Below are positions 1 to 9,002 of a stretch of DNA of 64,000 nt, piece by piece. The DNA is from Sphingomonas citri (lineage in GTDB: Bacteria > Pseudomonadota > Alphaproteobacteria > Sphingomonadales > Sphingomonadaceae). The position numbers were made by a program, and so were the translations under genes. A model generated the notes under the pieces. It had not been told where the DNA came from and ran no database searches. It saw only the letters and a program-made list of their open reading frames with translations. Numbering within the stretch: the first letter of the stretch is position 1; every line of letters begins with the position of its first letter. The stretch is taken from the NCBI RefSeq assembly GCF_019429485.1, contig NZ_JAHXZN010000005.1:186001-250000 (forward strand). The letters are read 5' to 3'.

Positions 1-44
1 TGCTCTTCCGGGCGCATGCCGCGCGCGAGCGGGTGGCGGCATGA
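1..44 (+). CDS. C-terminal tail of an upstream gene (partial)
   Basis: Only the last 13 codons are inside the window, reading LFRAHAARERVAA and then TGA at 42-44. The stop overlaps the ATG of the next gene in the arrangement ATGA, so the two genes are probably translationally coupled. The tail resembles the helical C-terminus of the neighbouring CgeB-like glycosyltransferase, so a second glycosyltransferase is a reasonable guess, but there is too little sequence to assign a function. Confidence 0.6.
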   Translation, partial: LFRAHAARERVAA

Positions 45-1114
45 GGCTGGTCGTCCTCGGCCTCTCGCTCAGCTCCTCCTGGGGCAACGGCCATGCCACC
101 ACCTTTCGTGCGCTGCTCCAGGCCTATGCCGCGCGGGGGCACCAGATCCTGTTCCTCGAGCGCGACATGCCCTGGTATGCGTCGCATCGCGACGAGCCCG
201 CGCCCGATTACTGCCGGCTCGATCTGTACGACTCGCTCGAGGCGCTGGCCGACTGGCGCGAGGTGATCGCCGAGGCGGACGCGGTGATCGTCGGCTCCTA
301 TGTGCCCGACGGCATCGCGGTCGCGCAGCTGGTGCAGGACTGGGCGACCGGCGTCACCGCCTTCTACGACATCGACACGCCGGTGACGCTCGCCAAGATC
401 GAGGCCGGCACGTGCGACTATGTCTCGCCCGAAGTGATCCCGGGCTACGACGTCTATTGCTCCTTCACCGGTGGCCCGACGCTGCGGCTGATCGAGCACC
501 GCTACGGCAGCCCGGCGGCGCGCGCGCTCTACTGCTCGGTCGACGCCGAGCGCTACCGCCCGACCGGCGCGGCGACGCGGTGGGATCTCTCCTACCTCGG
601 CACGTACAGCCTCGATCGCCAGCCGACCCTCGACCGGCTGCTGCTGGAGCCGGCGCGGCGCCACCCGGAGATGCGCTTCGTCGTCGCAGGGCCGCAATAT
701 CCCGACGACATCGACTGGCCCGCCAACGTCGAGCGGATCGAGCATCTGCCCCCCGCCGATCACCCCGACTTCTACTCGGCGAGCCGCGCCACGCTCAACG
801 TCACCCGCGCCGACATGATCGCGGCGGGCTGGTCGCCGTCGGTCCGCCTGTTCGAGGCGACCGCCTGCGGCACGCCGATCGTCTCGGACCGCTGGGACGG
901 GATCGACGAGCTGCTGACGCCCGGGCGCGAGATCGTGCTGGCGGATTCACCCGAGGACGTCGAGGCGCTGCTGGCGCGCGACGACCTCGCCGCGATAGGC
1001 GCCGCCGGGCGCGCGCGCGTGCTGGCGGAACATACCGCGGTCCACCGCGCCGCCGAGCTGGAGGCGCATCTGGAAGAGGCGATGGCGGCGAAGCGGGAGG
1101 CGGTCGCGGCGTGA
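41..1114 (+). CDS. CgeB-like family glycosyltransferase
   Basis: A 357-residue protein resembling the CgeB/YkvP group of glycosyltransferases, which transfer sugars from nucleotide donors to surface or cytoplasmic acceptors. The N-terminus has a Rossmann-type start followed by SWGNGHATTFRALL (residues about 14-27), as expected for an acceptor-binding lobe. The C-terminal lobe carries SVRLFEATACGTPIVSDRWDG (start near residue 266), the typical donor-binding segment of GT-B enzymes. There are no membrane segments or signal peptide, so it is probably cytosolic. It overlaps the preceding gene by ATGA, suggesting a glycan cluster that extends left of the window. The acceptor is unknown. It is followed by a repeat and a hairpin at the convergent junction with serB. 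Confidence 0.8.
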   Translation: MRLVVLGLSLSSSWGNGHATTFRALLQAYAARGHQILFLERDMPWYASHRDEPAPDYCRLDLYDSLEALADWREVIAEADAVIVGSYVPDGIAVAQLVQDWATGVTAFYDIDTPVTLAKIEAGTCDYVSPEVIPGYDVYCSFTGGPTLRLIEHRYGSPAARALYCSVDAERYRPTGAATRWDLSYLGTYSLDRQPTLDRLLLEPARRHPEMRFVVAGPQYPDDIDWPANVERIEHLPPADHPDFYSASRATLNVTRADMIAAGWSPSVRLFEATACGTPIVSDRWDGIDELLTPGREIVLADSPEDVEALLARDDLAAIGAAGRARVLAEHTAVHRAAELEAHLEEAMAAKREAVAA

Positions 1115-1120
1115 TCCCGT

Positions 1121-1194
1121 GTGCTCCTGCGGGCGCAGGAGTCTAGAGCCACGAACGGCGCCCCCTCGCCACCTGGGCTCCTGCATTCGCAGGT
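1121..1194. repeat. Dispersed palindromic repeat, copy A
   Basis: This begins GTGCTCCTGC, contains an AGAGCCACG block and ends with a CTCCTGC...GCAGG hairpin. Related copies are at 34854-34926 and 38144-38220. All three lie just downstream of a plus-strand stop codon at a convergent gene junction. No ORF is associated with it. Confidence 0.6.
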
Positions 1195-1222
1195 CACGGG
1201 CATCTTTGATGACCTGCCCCCC

Positions 1223-1249
1223 GTCATCCCGGCTTTGAGCCGGGATGAC
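1223..1249. terminator. Bidirectional hairpin between the glycosyltransferase and serB
   Basis: A perfect 12-bp inverted repeat (GTCATCCCGGCT / AGCCGGGATGAC) with a TTG loop lies six bases from the serB stop. It has no T-run. Its position at a convergent junction suggests a bidirectional terminator or transcript-end stabiliser. The GTCATCC start is shared with the larger repeats elsewhere in the window. Confidence 0.55.
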
Positions 1250-1255
1250 AGCGCT

Positions 1256-2134
1256 CTACGCCGCCCACTCCGCCTTCGGCACGCCCTGCGCCCAGAGCAG
1301 CGCCGTCAGGTCGCCGTGCTCCACCCGCGCCGCCGCGGCGGCGGCCACGATCGGCTTAGCGCGATAGGCGACGCCCAGCCCCGCCACCTCGATCATCGCG
1401 AGATCGTTGGCGCCGTCGCCCACCGCCAGCGTCGCGCTGTCCGCCAGCCCGAGCGCGGCGCGAGTCTGCAGCAGCGTCGTCCGCTTGGTCGCCGCACCCA
1501 CGATCGGTCGTGCCACGGCCCCGGTCAGCACGCCATCCTCCAGCTCGAGCACGTTGGCGATCGCGCGGTCGAAGCCGATCGCGTTCGCCACCGGCTCGGC
1601 GAAGCGGGTGAACCCGCCCGACACCAGGACCGCCGTCGCGCCCCAACCACGCATCGTCCGCACCAGCGCGGTCGCGCCGGGCATCAGCCGCACGCGCTCG
1701 TCGAAGCACTCCTGAATGACGCTGCCGCGCAGGCCCTTGAGCAGCCCGACCCTCGCATCCAACGCCGCCTCGAAGTCGAGCTCGCCGCGCATCGCGCGCT
1801 CGGTGATGGCGGCGATCTGTGGCTTGAGCCCGGCGTAATCGGCCAGTTCGTCGATGCACTCGACCGTGATCATGGTCGAGTCCATGTCCGCCACGAGCAG
1901 CATCTTGCGCCTGGTCTCGCGCGGCTGGACCACCACGTCGACCGCCTCGAACATGCCTTCCAATGCCGCGCGTGCATCGGCGGGCGCGAGCTCGAAGTGG
2001 AGGTCGGCGGCGTCGCCCTCGTCGATCCAGCCGAGCGTCGTCGGCGCGCAGTCCGCCGCGGCGAGCCGCTCCTGCGCGGCGGCGACGATATTGGGCGTCA
2101 GCCGCCCGGCTGCTATCAGCGTCGCCGTGAACAT
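1256..2134 (-). CDS. serB: Phosphoserine phosphatase
   Basis: A 292-residue HAD-superfamily enzyme catalysing the last step of serine synthesis, phosphoserine to serine plus phosphate, in the cytoplasm. The first 75 residues form the ACT-like N-terminal region usual for proteobacterial SerB. The catalytic core follows: DMDST at 83-87 (nucleophile Asp83, acid/base Asp85), SGG at 172-174 (motif II), Lys217 in ATKRTT (motif III), and GDGAND at 239-244 (motif IV, Mg binding). The ATG at 2134 has an AGGGA-type ribosome site about a dozen bases upstream. The start codon overlaps that of divergent miaA by two bases, which leaves no separate intergenic promoter region. Confidence 0.95.
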   Translation of the reverse strand: MFTATLIAAGRLTPNIVAAAQERLAAADCAPTTLGWIDEGDAADLHFELAPADARAALEGMFEAVDVVVQPRETRRKMLLVADMDSTMITVECIDELADYAGLKPQIAAITERAMRGELDFEAALDARVGLLKGLRGSVIQECFDERVRLMPGATALVRTMRGWGATAVLVSGGFTRFAEPVANAIGFDRAIANVLELEDGVLTGAVARPIVGAATKRTTLLQTRAALGLADSATLAVGDGANDLAMIEVAGLGVAYRAKPIVAAAAAARVEHGDLTALLWAQGVPKAEWAA

Positions 2135-3059
2135 GGGTTCTTTCCCTGAGAGCTATCGGAAACCGCGGGTGGCGCTCATCGCAGGGCCGACCGCGAGCGG
2201 CAAGAGCGCGCTCGCGATCGACCTCGCCGAGCGCGCCGGCGGCGTGGTGATCAACGCCGATGCCAGCCAGGTCTATCGCGACCTGCGGCTGCTTTCCGCC
2301 CGGCCGTCCGAGGCGGACGAGGCGCGCGTGCCGCATCGGCTGTTCGGCTATGTCGACGGCGCGGAGGCCTGCTCGGCCGCGCGCTGGGCCGCCGACGCGC
2401 GCGCCGCGATCGCGGCGGCGCACGAGGGCGGCCGGCTGCCGGTGCTGGTCGGTGGTACGGGCCTCTACCTGCGCACCCTGCTCGACGGCATCGCGCCGGT
2501 GCCCGAGATCGACCCGGGGGTGCGCGCCGCGGTTCGCTCGCTGCCAGTAACCGAGGCCCACGCCGCGCTCGAACGAGAGGACGCGCCCGCCGCCGCTCGG
2601 CTCGCACCGGGCGATTCGGCGCGGGTGGCGCGCGCGCTCGAGGTGGTGCGGTCGACCGGCCGCCCGCTCGTCGACTGGCAGCGCGAGCGGACCGGCGGGA
2701 TCGGCGCGGCGATCGATCTCAGCGCGCTGGTGCTGCTGCCCGAGCGCGAGCGGTTGGTCGCGCGCTGCGACGCCCGTCTGGAATCGATGTTCGCCGCGGG
2801 CGCGATCGACGAGGTGAGCGCGCTGCTCGCGCGCGCCGATGTGCCCGACGACGCGCCGGTGCGGCGCGCGATCGGCGTACCCGAGATTGCGGCGCACCTC
2901 GGCGGGACGATCACCCGCGACGAGGCGCTCACCCGCGCGCAGCTCGCAACCAGGCGCTACGCCAAGCGTCAGTACACGTGGTTCCGGCATCAGCCACCCG
3001 CCTGCTGGCACCGCAGCGGAAGCGCCACTTTGGAATTTTATTTCTCGAAAGCGTGTTGA
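2133..3059 (+). CDS. miaA: tRNA dimethylallyltransferase
   Basis: This 308-residue enzyme adds a dimethylallyl group from DMAPP to A37 of tRNAs that read codons starting with U. The P-loop GPTASGKS is at residues 18-25, followed by NADASQVY near 43, GGTGLY near 109, and a C-terminal [13 protein letters not shown] segment, all diagnostic of MiaA. The start was set at ATG 2133. It lacks a clear Shine-Dalgarno sequence and overlaps the serB start. An in-frame GTG at 2169 with a GGAAA-like site upstream is an alternative, but it would place the P-loop almost at the N-terminus. The stop sits inside a candidate promoter for ilvB. Confidence 0.93.
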   Translation: MGSFPESYRKPRVALIAGPTASGKSALAIDLAERAGGVVINADASQVYRDLRLLSARPSEADEARVPHRLFGYVDGAEACSAARWAADARAAIAAAHEGGRLPVLVGGTGLYLRTLLDGIAPVPEIDPGVRAAVRSLPVTEAHAALEREDAPAAARLAPGDSARVARALEVVRSTGRPLVDWQRERTGGIGAAIDLSALVLLPERERLVARCDARLESMFAAGAIDEVSALLARADVPDDAPVRRAIGVPEIAAHLGGTITRDEALTRAQLATRRYAKRQYTWFRHQPPACWHRSGSATLEFYFSKAC

Positions 3060-3084
3060 CGGGCAACTTTCGATGCCGTAGCGC
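3056..3084 (+). promoter_or_regulatory. Candidate sigma-70 promoter for ilvB
   Basis: TTGACG (3056-3061) is separated by 17 bases from TAGCGC (3079-3084). This overlaps the miaA stop and lies 28 bases upstream of the ilvB start codon. The -35 element is good and the -10 element is weak, so this is a prediction only. Confidence 0.35.
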
Positions 3085-3112
3085 GCCCCGACTTCAAGCG
3101 AGGAGACGAGAC

Positions 3113-4861
3113 GTGACCACCGAGAAGAGCGGAGCCGATATCCTGGTCGAGGCGCTGTGCGATCTCGGCGTGGAGGTCGTGTTCGGCTATCCGGGCGGCG
3201 CCGTCCTGCCGATCTACGACGCGCTGTTCCGCTCGCAGCGGATCAAGCACATCCTCGTGCGCCATGAGCAGGCCGCGACGCATGCCGCCGAGGGCTATGC
3301 GCGCTCCACCGGCAAGCCCGGCGTCGTGCTCGTCACTTCCGGCCCGGGCGCGACCAACGCGGTGACCGGCATCACCGACGCGCTGCTCGACTCGATCCCG
3401 ATGGTGGTGATCACCGGCCAGGTCCCGACCAACCTGATCGGCAGCGACGCCTTCCAGGAGGCCGACACGGTCGGCATCACGCGCCACTGCACCAAGCACA
3501 ATTACCTGGTGAAGGATCCGGCGCGGCTCGGCCCGGTGATCCACGAGGCGTTCCACATCGCCACCTCGGGCCGCCCCGGCCCCGTCGTGGTCGACATTCC
3601 CAAGAACGTGCAGGTCGCCACCGCCGCTTATGGCGCGCCCGGCCCGATCCAGCACAAGACCTACCGCCCCGCGCTCGCCGCCGACCCGGCGCTGATCGAG
3701 CAGGTGGTCGACATGCTCGCCGCCGCCGAGCGCCCGGTGTTCTACACCGGCGGGGGCGTCATCAACGCCGGCCCGCGCGCGTCCGAGCTGCTGGTCGAGC
3801 TGGCGCATCTCACCGGCGCGCCGGTGACCTCGACGCTGATGGGGCTCGGCGCCTATCCCGCCACCGGTCCGCAGTGGCTCGGCATGCTCGGCATGCACGG
3901 CACCTACGAGGCCAATATGGCGATGAACCAGGCCGACCTGGTGGTGAACGTCGGCGCGCGCTTCGACGACCGCGTCACCGGGCGGCTCGACGCCTTCTCG
4001 CCCAACAGCCGCAAGGTCCACATCGACATCGACCGGTCGAGCATCAACAAGACGGTGCGGATCGATCTCGCGATCGTCGCCGACGCCGGCCACGCGCTCG
4101 CCGACATGGTGCGCGTGTGGCGCGAGCGGCAGCACCCGCGTCCAGATCTCACCGACTGGTGGCAGCGGGTCGAGGCGTGGCGCGCCAAGAAGTCGCTCAG
4201 CTTCCCCGAGAGCCGCACCGAGATCATGCCGCAGCGTGCGGTTCGCGCTTTGTGGGAGGCGACGCACGACCGCGACCCGATCATCACCACCGAGGTCGGC
4301 CAGCACCAGATGTGGGCGGCGCAGCATTTCGGCTTCGAGGCGCCCAACAAGTGGCTGACCTCGGGCGGGCTCGGCACGATGGGCTACGGCCTGCCAGCGG
4401 CGATCGGCGCGCAGCTCGGCAACCCCGACGCTCTGGTGATCGACATCGCCGGCGAGGCGTCGATCCAGATGAACATCCAGGAGCTCGCCACCGCGACGCA
4501 ATACCGGCTGCCGGTGAAGGTCTTCATCCTCAACAACGAGTATATGGGGATGGTGCGGCAGTGGCAGGAGCTGACCTATGAGAGCCGCTACTCGGAGAGC
4601 TATTCCGACTCGCTGCCCGATTTCGTCAAGCTGGCCGAGGCTTATGGCTGGAAGGGCATCCGCATCGAGCATCCCGACCAGCTCGAGCAGGGCATCGCCG
4701 ACATGCTCGCGCACGACGGGCCGGTGATGGTCGACTGCATGGTCGCCAAGCTGGCCAACTGCTTCCCGATGATCCCGTCGGGCGCGGCGCACACCGACAT
4801 GATCCTCCAGGCCAACGAGGTCTCGGGGACGATGGACGACGAGGCCAAGGCGCTGGTGTAA
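3113..4861 (+). CDS. ilvB: Acetolactate synthase large subunit
   Basis: The 582-residue catalytic subunit of acetohydroxyacid synthase condenses pyruvate with pyruvate or 2-oxobutyrate in the first common step of valine, leucine and isoleucine synthesis, using ThDP, Mg and FAD. The activating glutamate is Glu52 in RHEQA. The ThDP-binding segment normally reading GDG/GDA is here GEAS (Glu448) followed by IQMNIQEL and the NNEYMGMVRQWQEL loop. The GTG start at 3113 was chosen for AGGAG at 3101-3105 seven bases upstream and for alignment with the usual family N-terminus; the longer frame upstream has no support. The regulatory subunit gene ilvN follows. Confidence 0.95.
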   Translation: MTTEKSGADILVEALCDLGVEVVFGYPGGAVLPIYDALFRSQRIKHILVRHEQAATHAAEGYARSTGKPGVVLVTSGPGATNAVTGITDALLDSIPMVVITGQVPTNLIGSDAFQEADTVGITRHCTKHNYLVKDPARLGPVIHEAFHIATSGRPGPVVVDIPKNVQVATAAYGAPGPIQHKTYRPALAADPALIEQVVDMLAAAERPVFYTGGGVINAGPRASELLVELAHLTGAPVTSTLMGLGAYPATGPQWLGMLGMHGTYEANMAMNQADLVVNVGARFDDRVTGRLDAFSPNSRKVHIDIDRSSINKTVRIDLAIVADAGHALADMVRVWRERQHPRPDLTDWWQRVEAWRAKKSLSFPESRTEIMPQRAVRALWEATHDRDPIITTEVGQHQMWAAQHFGFEAPNKWLTSGGLGTMGYGLPAAIGAQLGNPDALVIDIAGEASIQMNIQELATATQYRLPVKVFILNNEYMGMVRQWQELTYESRYSESYSDSLPDFVKLAEAYGWKGIRIEHPDQLEQGIADMLAHDGPVMVDCMVAKLANCFPMIPSGAAHTDMILQANEVSGTMDDEAKALV

Positions 4862-4868
4862 GCCATCG

Positions 4869-4993
4869 GCGCCTCCCCGCCGCGGGGAGGCGCGGGCGGC
4901 GGGCAGTTGAGGCGCGTGATGTCGCCCCGCGCGCTTGCCTCCGCCCCATCCTTCCGCCTTAACCCTTCCCGACCTCTCCCACTCTGGGAGGGG
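4869..4993 (+). other. ilvB-ilvN spacer with two hairpins
   Basis: The 147-base spacer holds a near-perfect 10-bp stem (4869-4893, CTCCCC/GGGGAG core) and a second hairpin at 4973-4993 (CCTCTCCC/GGGAGGGG, with wobble). Neither has a T-tract. They may stabilise the upstream message or set the subunit ratio. They resemble small dispersed repeats such as the hairpin at 50033-50053. Confidence 0.45.
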
Positions 4994-5004
4994 AGTGAGA
5001 TTGA

Positions 5005-6648
<1,644 letters not shown>

Positions 6649-6654
6649 CGCGCG

Positions 6655-6696
6655 GCGCGCGCGCGGCGGATTGAAGCCGCGCGCGCGCTCCTTTAG
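6655..6696 (+). terminator. Terminator of the ilv unit
   Basis: A perfect 13-bp stem (6655-6667 pairing with 6676-6688, all G/C) with loop GGATTGAA is followed by TCCTTTAG. The T-tract is short but the stem is very strong, and it lies six bases after the ilvC stop. Confidence 0.7.
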
Positions 6697-6705
6697 GCGC
6701 GCGCG

Positions 6706-7512
6706 ATGCGGACGGCGACGTACCGAGACTCGTCGTATCGCACGCGCGCCGACACCGGCAGCCGCGCCGTCTCCTGGGCGCTCGCGCTCGGCATCGCCGC
6801 GCTGCTGCTCTACGCGCTGCTGCGCATGGGCGGCGTGGTGCGCGGCGACTTCGGCGATCGGCGCCCCCTCAGCACCTTCGACGTGAGCGCGCAGGGCCAG
6901 CGCGCCGAGACCGCCGCGACCAAGCGGACCGAGCGCGCGCGCCAGTCGGGCCGCCAGCGCACCGCCCCGGCCAAGCGCGAGCGCCCGGTCGAGCGGCCGG
7001 CCGAGACCCCGCCCCCGCTTCCGCCGCTGGCCGAGCTGAAGCTGCCCGGCGTGATGATCCTCAGCCGCAGCGACTATGCCGCTTCCGACATCGGCAAGAT
7101 CAAGGGCACCGCGCCCGCCCCCGGCTCGGGCGCGGAGGGGCAGCAGAGCGCCAGCGCGGGGGCGGGTGACGACACGCCCACCGTCGGCAAGGGGCCGGGC
7201 GGCGAGCCGCTGTATGCCGCGGAATGGTACCGCAGGCCGACCCGCGCCGAGACGAGCCCCTACATGCCGCGCGGCCGCGCCGGCTGGGGCATGATCGCCT
7301 GCCGCACTGCGCCGCGCTTCCACGTCGAGGATTGCCGCGAGCTCGGCGAGTCGCCCGGCTCGGGGATCGCGCGTGGGCTACGCCAGGCGGGATGGCAGTT
7401 CCTCGTGCGGCCACCGCGTCGCGGTGGGCAGCCGCTGATCGGCGTTTGGGTGCGGATCCGATTCGACATCACGATCGAGCCGGCCCCGGAGCAGTCCGGC
7501 CCGGGCGAGTAG
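6706..7512 (+). CDS. Membrane-anchored protein with TonB-like C-terminal domain
   Basis: A 268-residue protein of unknown role. One transmembrane segment spans about residues 21-43, followed by a basic, Pro/Arg-rich linker to about 110, a Gly/Ala-rich stretch near 140-155, and a compact C-terminal domain (about 170-262) containing two cysteines (ACRT and EDCRELG). The GSGIARGLRQAGWQFLVRPP...GVWVRIRFDIT ending resembles TonB/TonB-like C-terminal domains, but no ExbB or ExbD gene is nearby. The topology suggests cytoplasmic N-terminus and periplasmic C-terminus. The start ATG 6706 lies just after the ilvC terminator, so it probably has its own promoter within the GC-rich spacer. Confidence 0.65.
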   Translation: MRTATYRDSSYRTRADTGSRAVSWALALGIAALLLYALLRMGGVVRGDFGDRRPLSTFDVSAQGQRAETAATKRTERARQSGRQRTAPAKRERPVERPAETPPPLPPLAELKLPGVMILSRSDYAASDIGKIKGTAPAPGSGAEGQQSASAGAGDDTPTVGKGPGGEPLYAAEWYRRPTRAETSPYMPRGRAGWGMIACRTAPRFHVEDCRELGESPGSGIARGLRQAGWQFLVRPPRRGGQPLIGVWVRIRFDITIEPAPEQSGPGE

Positions 7513-7563
7513 GCGGCCGAAAACCTCCGTTTCGCCGCATGCTCTATCCGGCCGCGCGATAGT

Positions 7564-7590
7564 GTGGTGCAAGAGGCGCACCACAGGAGG
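7564..7590 (+). promoter_or_regulatory. Hairpin abutting the ribosome site of the YceI gene
   Basis: GTGGTGC (7564-7570) pairs perfectly with GCACCAC (7578-7584). The stem ends directly at the Shine-Dalgarno AGGAGG (7585-7590). Such a stem could modulate ribosome access or protect the 5' end of the message; this is inferred from position alone. Confidence 0.35.
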
Positions 7591-7597
7591 AACCACC

Positions 7598-8215
7598 ATG
7601 CGTCATCTTCTCGCCGCCGGCCTGGTCGCCGCGCTCGCCGTTCCTGTCGCCGCGCAGCTCGCCACCGCGCCGGGCCAGCCCGGCCAGCCGAGCGCCGCAC
7701 GCGTCGCCGCGGGCACCTATCAGGTCGATCCCGCGCACACGCAGGTGACCTGGGAGGTGAACCATCTCGGCTTCTCGATGCTGCAGGGCCAGTTCGGCGC
7801 CTCGGGCGGCTCGATCACGATCGATCCGAAGAAGCCCGCCGCCACCAAGGTGGAGGTCACCTTCGCGGTCGACCAGCTTTCGGTGACCTCGCCGCAGTTC
7901 GCCAATCACCTCAAGTCGAAGGATTTCTTCGATGCGGCCACCAACCCCACCGCCCGCTTCGTGTCGACCACGGTGACGCCGCGCGGGCCGAACAAGGCGG
8001 TGCTGGGCGGCGAGCTGACGATCAAGGGCATCACCAAGTCGGTCACGCTGGACGTCACCTTCGTCGGCGCTGGCGACAATCCGATGAGCAAGAAAGCCAA
8101 CTTCGGCTTCGTCGGCACCGGCACGATCAAGCGCAGCGACTTTGGCCTGGGCTACGCCGCGCCGGCCGTGTCGGACACGGTGAAGCTCAACGTCAACGCT
8201 GCCTTCACGGCGTAA
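7598..8215 (+). CDS. YceI-family periplasmic lipid-binding protein
   Basis: A 205-residue secreted protein of the YceI/polyisoprenoid-binding family, a lipocalin-like barrel that binds long isoprenoid molecules in the periplasm. The signal peptide covers about residues 1-20 (hydrophobic LLAAGLVAALAVPVAA). The family pattern is visible: GTYQVDPAHTQVTWEVNHLGFS, then DQLSVTSPQFANHLKSKDFFD, GELTIKGITKSVTLDVTF and a final SDTVKLNVNAAF. ATG 7598 has AGGAGG seven bases upstream. It stands alone between the TonB-like gene and a repeat at the junction with the convergent BLUF gene. The precise ligand cannot be deduced. Confidence 0.92.
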   Translation: MRHLLAAGLVAALAVPVAAQLATAPGQPGQPSAARVAAGTYQVDPAHTQVTWEVNHLGFSMLQGQFGASGGSITIDPKKPAATKVEVTFAVDQLSVTSPQFANHLKSKDFFDAATNPTARFVSTTVTPRGPNKAVLGGELTIKGITKSVTLDVTFVGAGDNPMSKKANFGFVGTGTIKRSDFGLGYAAPAVSDTVKLNVNAAFTA

Positions 8216-8245
8216 ACGGGGGCGAGTTCCTCTCGCCTTCCGAGC

Positions 8246-8339
8246 GTCATCCTGAACTTGTTTCAGGATCCACCGACCCGCGGGCGCTCCGGCGCCCGGG
8301 TACGCGGCTCGGTGGATCCTGAGACGAGCTCAGGATCAC
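8246..8339. repeat. Long GTCATCC intergenic inverted repeat
   Basis: Arms of about 31 bases (left GTCATCCTGAACTTGTTTC..., right ending CTCAGGATCAC) flank a GC-rich centre. Close relatives are at 21834-21926 and 34966-35059. It sits between two convergent genes, where a bidirectional terminator is expected. Confidence 0.75.
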
Positions 8340-8361
8340 GCCATCATTGTCGAGGATGAAC

Positions 8362-8751
8362 TCACGCCGCGCGCTGGAGGCGCGCGAAACTGTCGAAGGT
8401 CGCACGCACCGCCGGCGACGCGTTCGCCACCAGCGCGGCCACCCGGCGCGTGAAGGCCTCGCCGTCCGAGCCGGGAACGCGCTCCGCCATCGCCCAGTCG
8501 CCGAACTCGCGTTGCGCCACCTCGCGCCGCGACAGAACGACCAGCGCGCGGTGGCGCGGGTCGGCGCTGATGCGCGCGAAGGCGCGCTCCACCATGGCCG
8601 GCTCCCCCTCCAGCGCCTGGAGGAAGCGCCGGCCGTCGCTGAAGAGAAGACCGGTGATCCTGTCGCGCGTGTTGTTGGCGCGCGACTCCGCCAGGATCGA
8701 GGCGGTGGCGATCTGCCCGACGGCGGTGCTGATGTAGACCAGCTGCAACAT
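8362..8751 (-). CDS. BLUF-domain blue-light sensor
   Basis: A 129-residue single-domain protein that should bind FAD and sense blue light. The essential residues are present: Tyr6 in LVYIS, the N26-N27 pair before RDRITGLLF, Gln45 in FLQALEG, and the DWAM segment (Trp86, Met88) near the end of the beta-sheet. There is no fused EAL or cyclase output, so it is a stand-alone BLUF that must act through a protein partner. ATG 8751 was chosen because it gives the canonical MxxLVYIS start and has GAGGGAG six bases upstream. It is divergent from the leuA leader, 117 bases apart, with an AT-rich stretch (about 8785-8815) suited to promoters. Confidence 0.93.
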   Translation of the reverse strand: MLQLVYISTAVGQIATASILAESRANNTRDRITGLLFSDGRRFLQALEGEPAMVERAFARISADPRHRALVVLSRREVAQREFGDWAMAERVPGSDGEAFTRRVAALVANASPAVRATFDSFARLQRAA

Positions 8752-8830
8752 GATGAACTCCCTCGTACGACGCCTCTCTCGCCCACAAAGGTTTCTTTTC
8801 ACTCAAAATTTCCTGCGCGCACCGATGCGC

Positions 8831-8860
8831 TGGACAAGCCGTGCCGACGCGCGCTACTCC
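8831..8860 (+). promoter_or_regulatory. Possible promoter for a leaderless leuA leader transcript
   Basis: TGGACA (8831-8836) and TACTCC (8855-8860) are separated by 18 bases. They place transcription start within a few bases of the leader ATG at 8869, which has no Shine-Dalgarno sequence. The Sinorhizobium trpL leader is a known precedent for a leader peptide starting at the transcript 5' end. This is a weak prediction. Confidence 0.3.
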
Positions 8861-8868
8861 GGCCCGCG

Positions 8869-8919
8869 ATGACCAAGGTCCGCGGCCTCGCCCTCCTGCT
8901 TCGACTTACGCGCCCTTAG
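8869..8919 (+). CDS. leuA leader peptide, leucine-rich
   Basis: This 16-codon ORF reads MTKVRGLALLLRLTRP and has five leucine codons (CTC, CTC, CTG, CTT, CTT) between codons 7 and 13. Its TAG stop lies inside the left arm of an RNA stem that can pair with a segment 30 bases downstream. Leader peptides rich in the regulated amino acid, placed before overlapping hairpins, are the classic sign of attenuation in amino acid operons, and the downstream gene makes leucine. No ribosome binding site precedes the ATG, so initiation may be leaderless. The ORF is too short to judge by length, so the evidence is its composition and position. Confidence 0.75.
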   Translation: MTKVRGLALLLRLTRP

Positions 8920-8976
8920 GCGCGTCACCGCTCGCGCGCCCGCCGCGCTGCGCCTAAGGGCTGGACCATATCCCTT
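8909..8976 (+). promoter_or_regulatory. Leucine attenuator RNA upstream of leuA
   Basis: Three stems compete. A local hairpin is CGCGCC (8909-8914) with GGCGCG (8919-8924). A 12-bp stem pairs 8912-8923 with 8950-8961 (CCCTTAGGCGC with GCGCCTAAGGG). A third pairs AAGGG (8956-8960) with CCCTT (8972-8976). The leader stop codon lies in the first two. A ribosome stalled at Leu codons would change which stem forms. No T-run follows, so termination could be Rho-dependent or control could be translational. Confidence 0.6.
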
Positions 8977-9002
8977 CCGCTCCTGTCGAGAGAGCCACCG
9001 CC

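Noticed and set aside
1115..1255. Insertion sequence remnant
   Set aside because: There is no transposase fragment or flanking target duplication; the region is explained by the dispersed palindrome and a hairpin.
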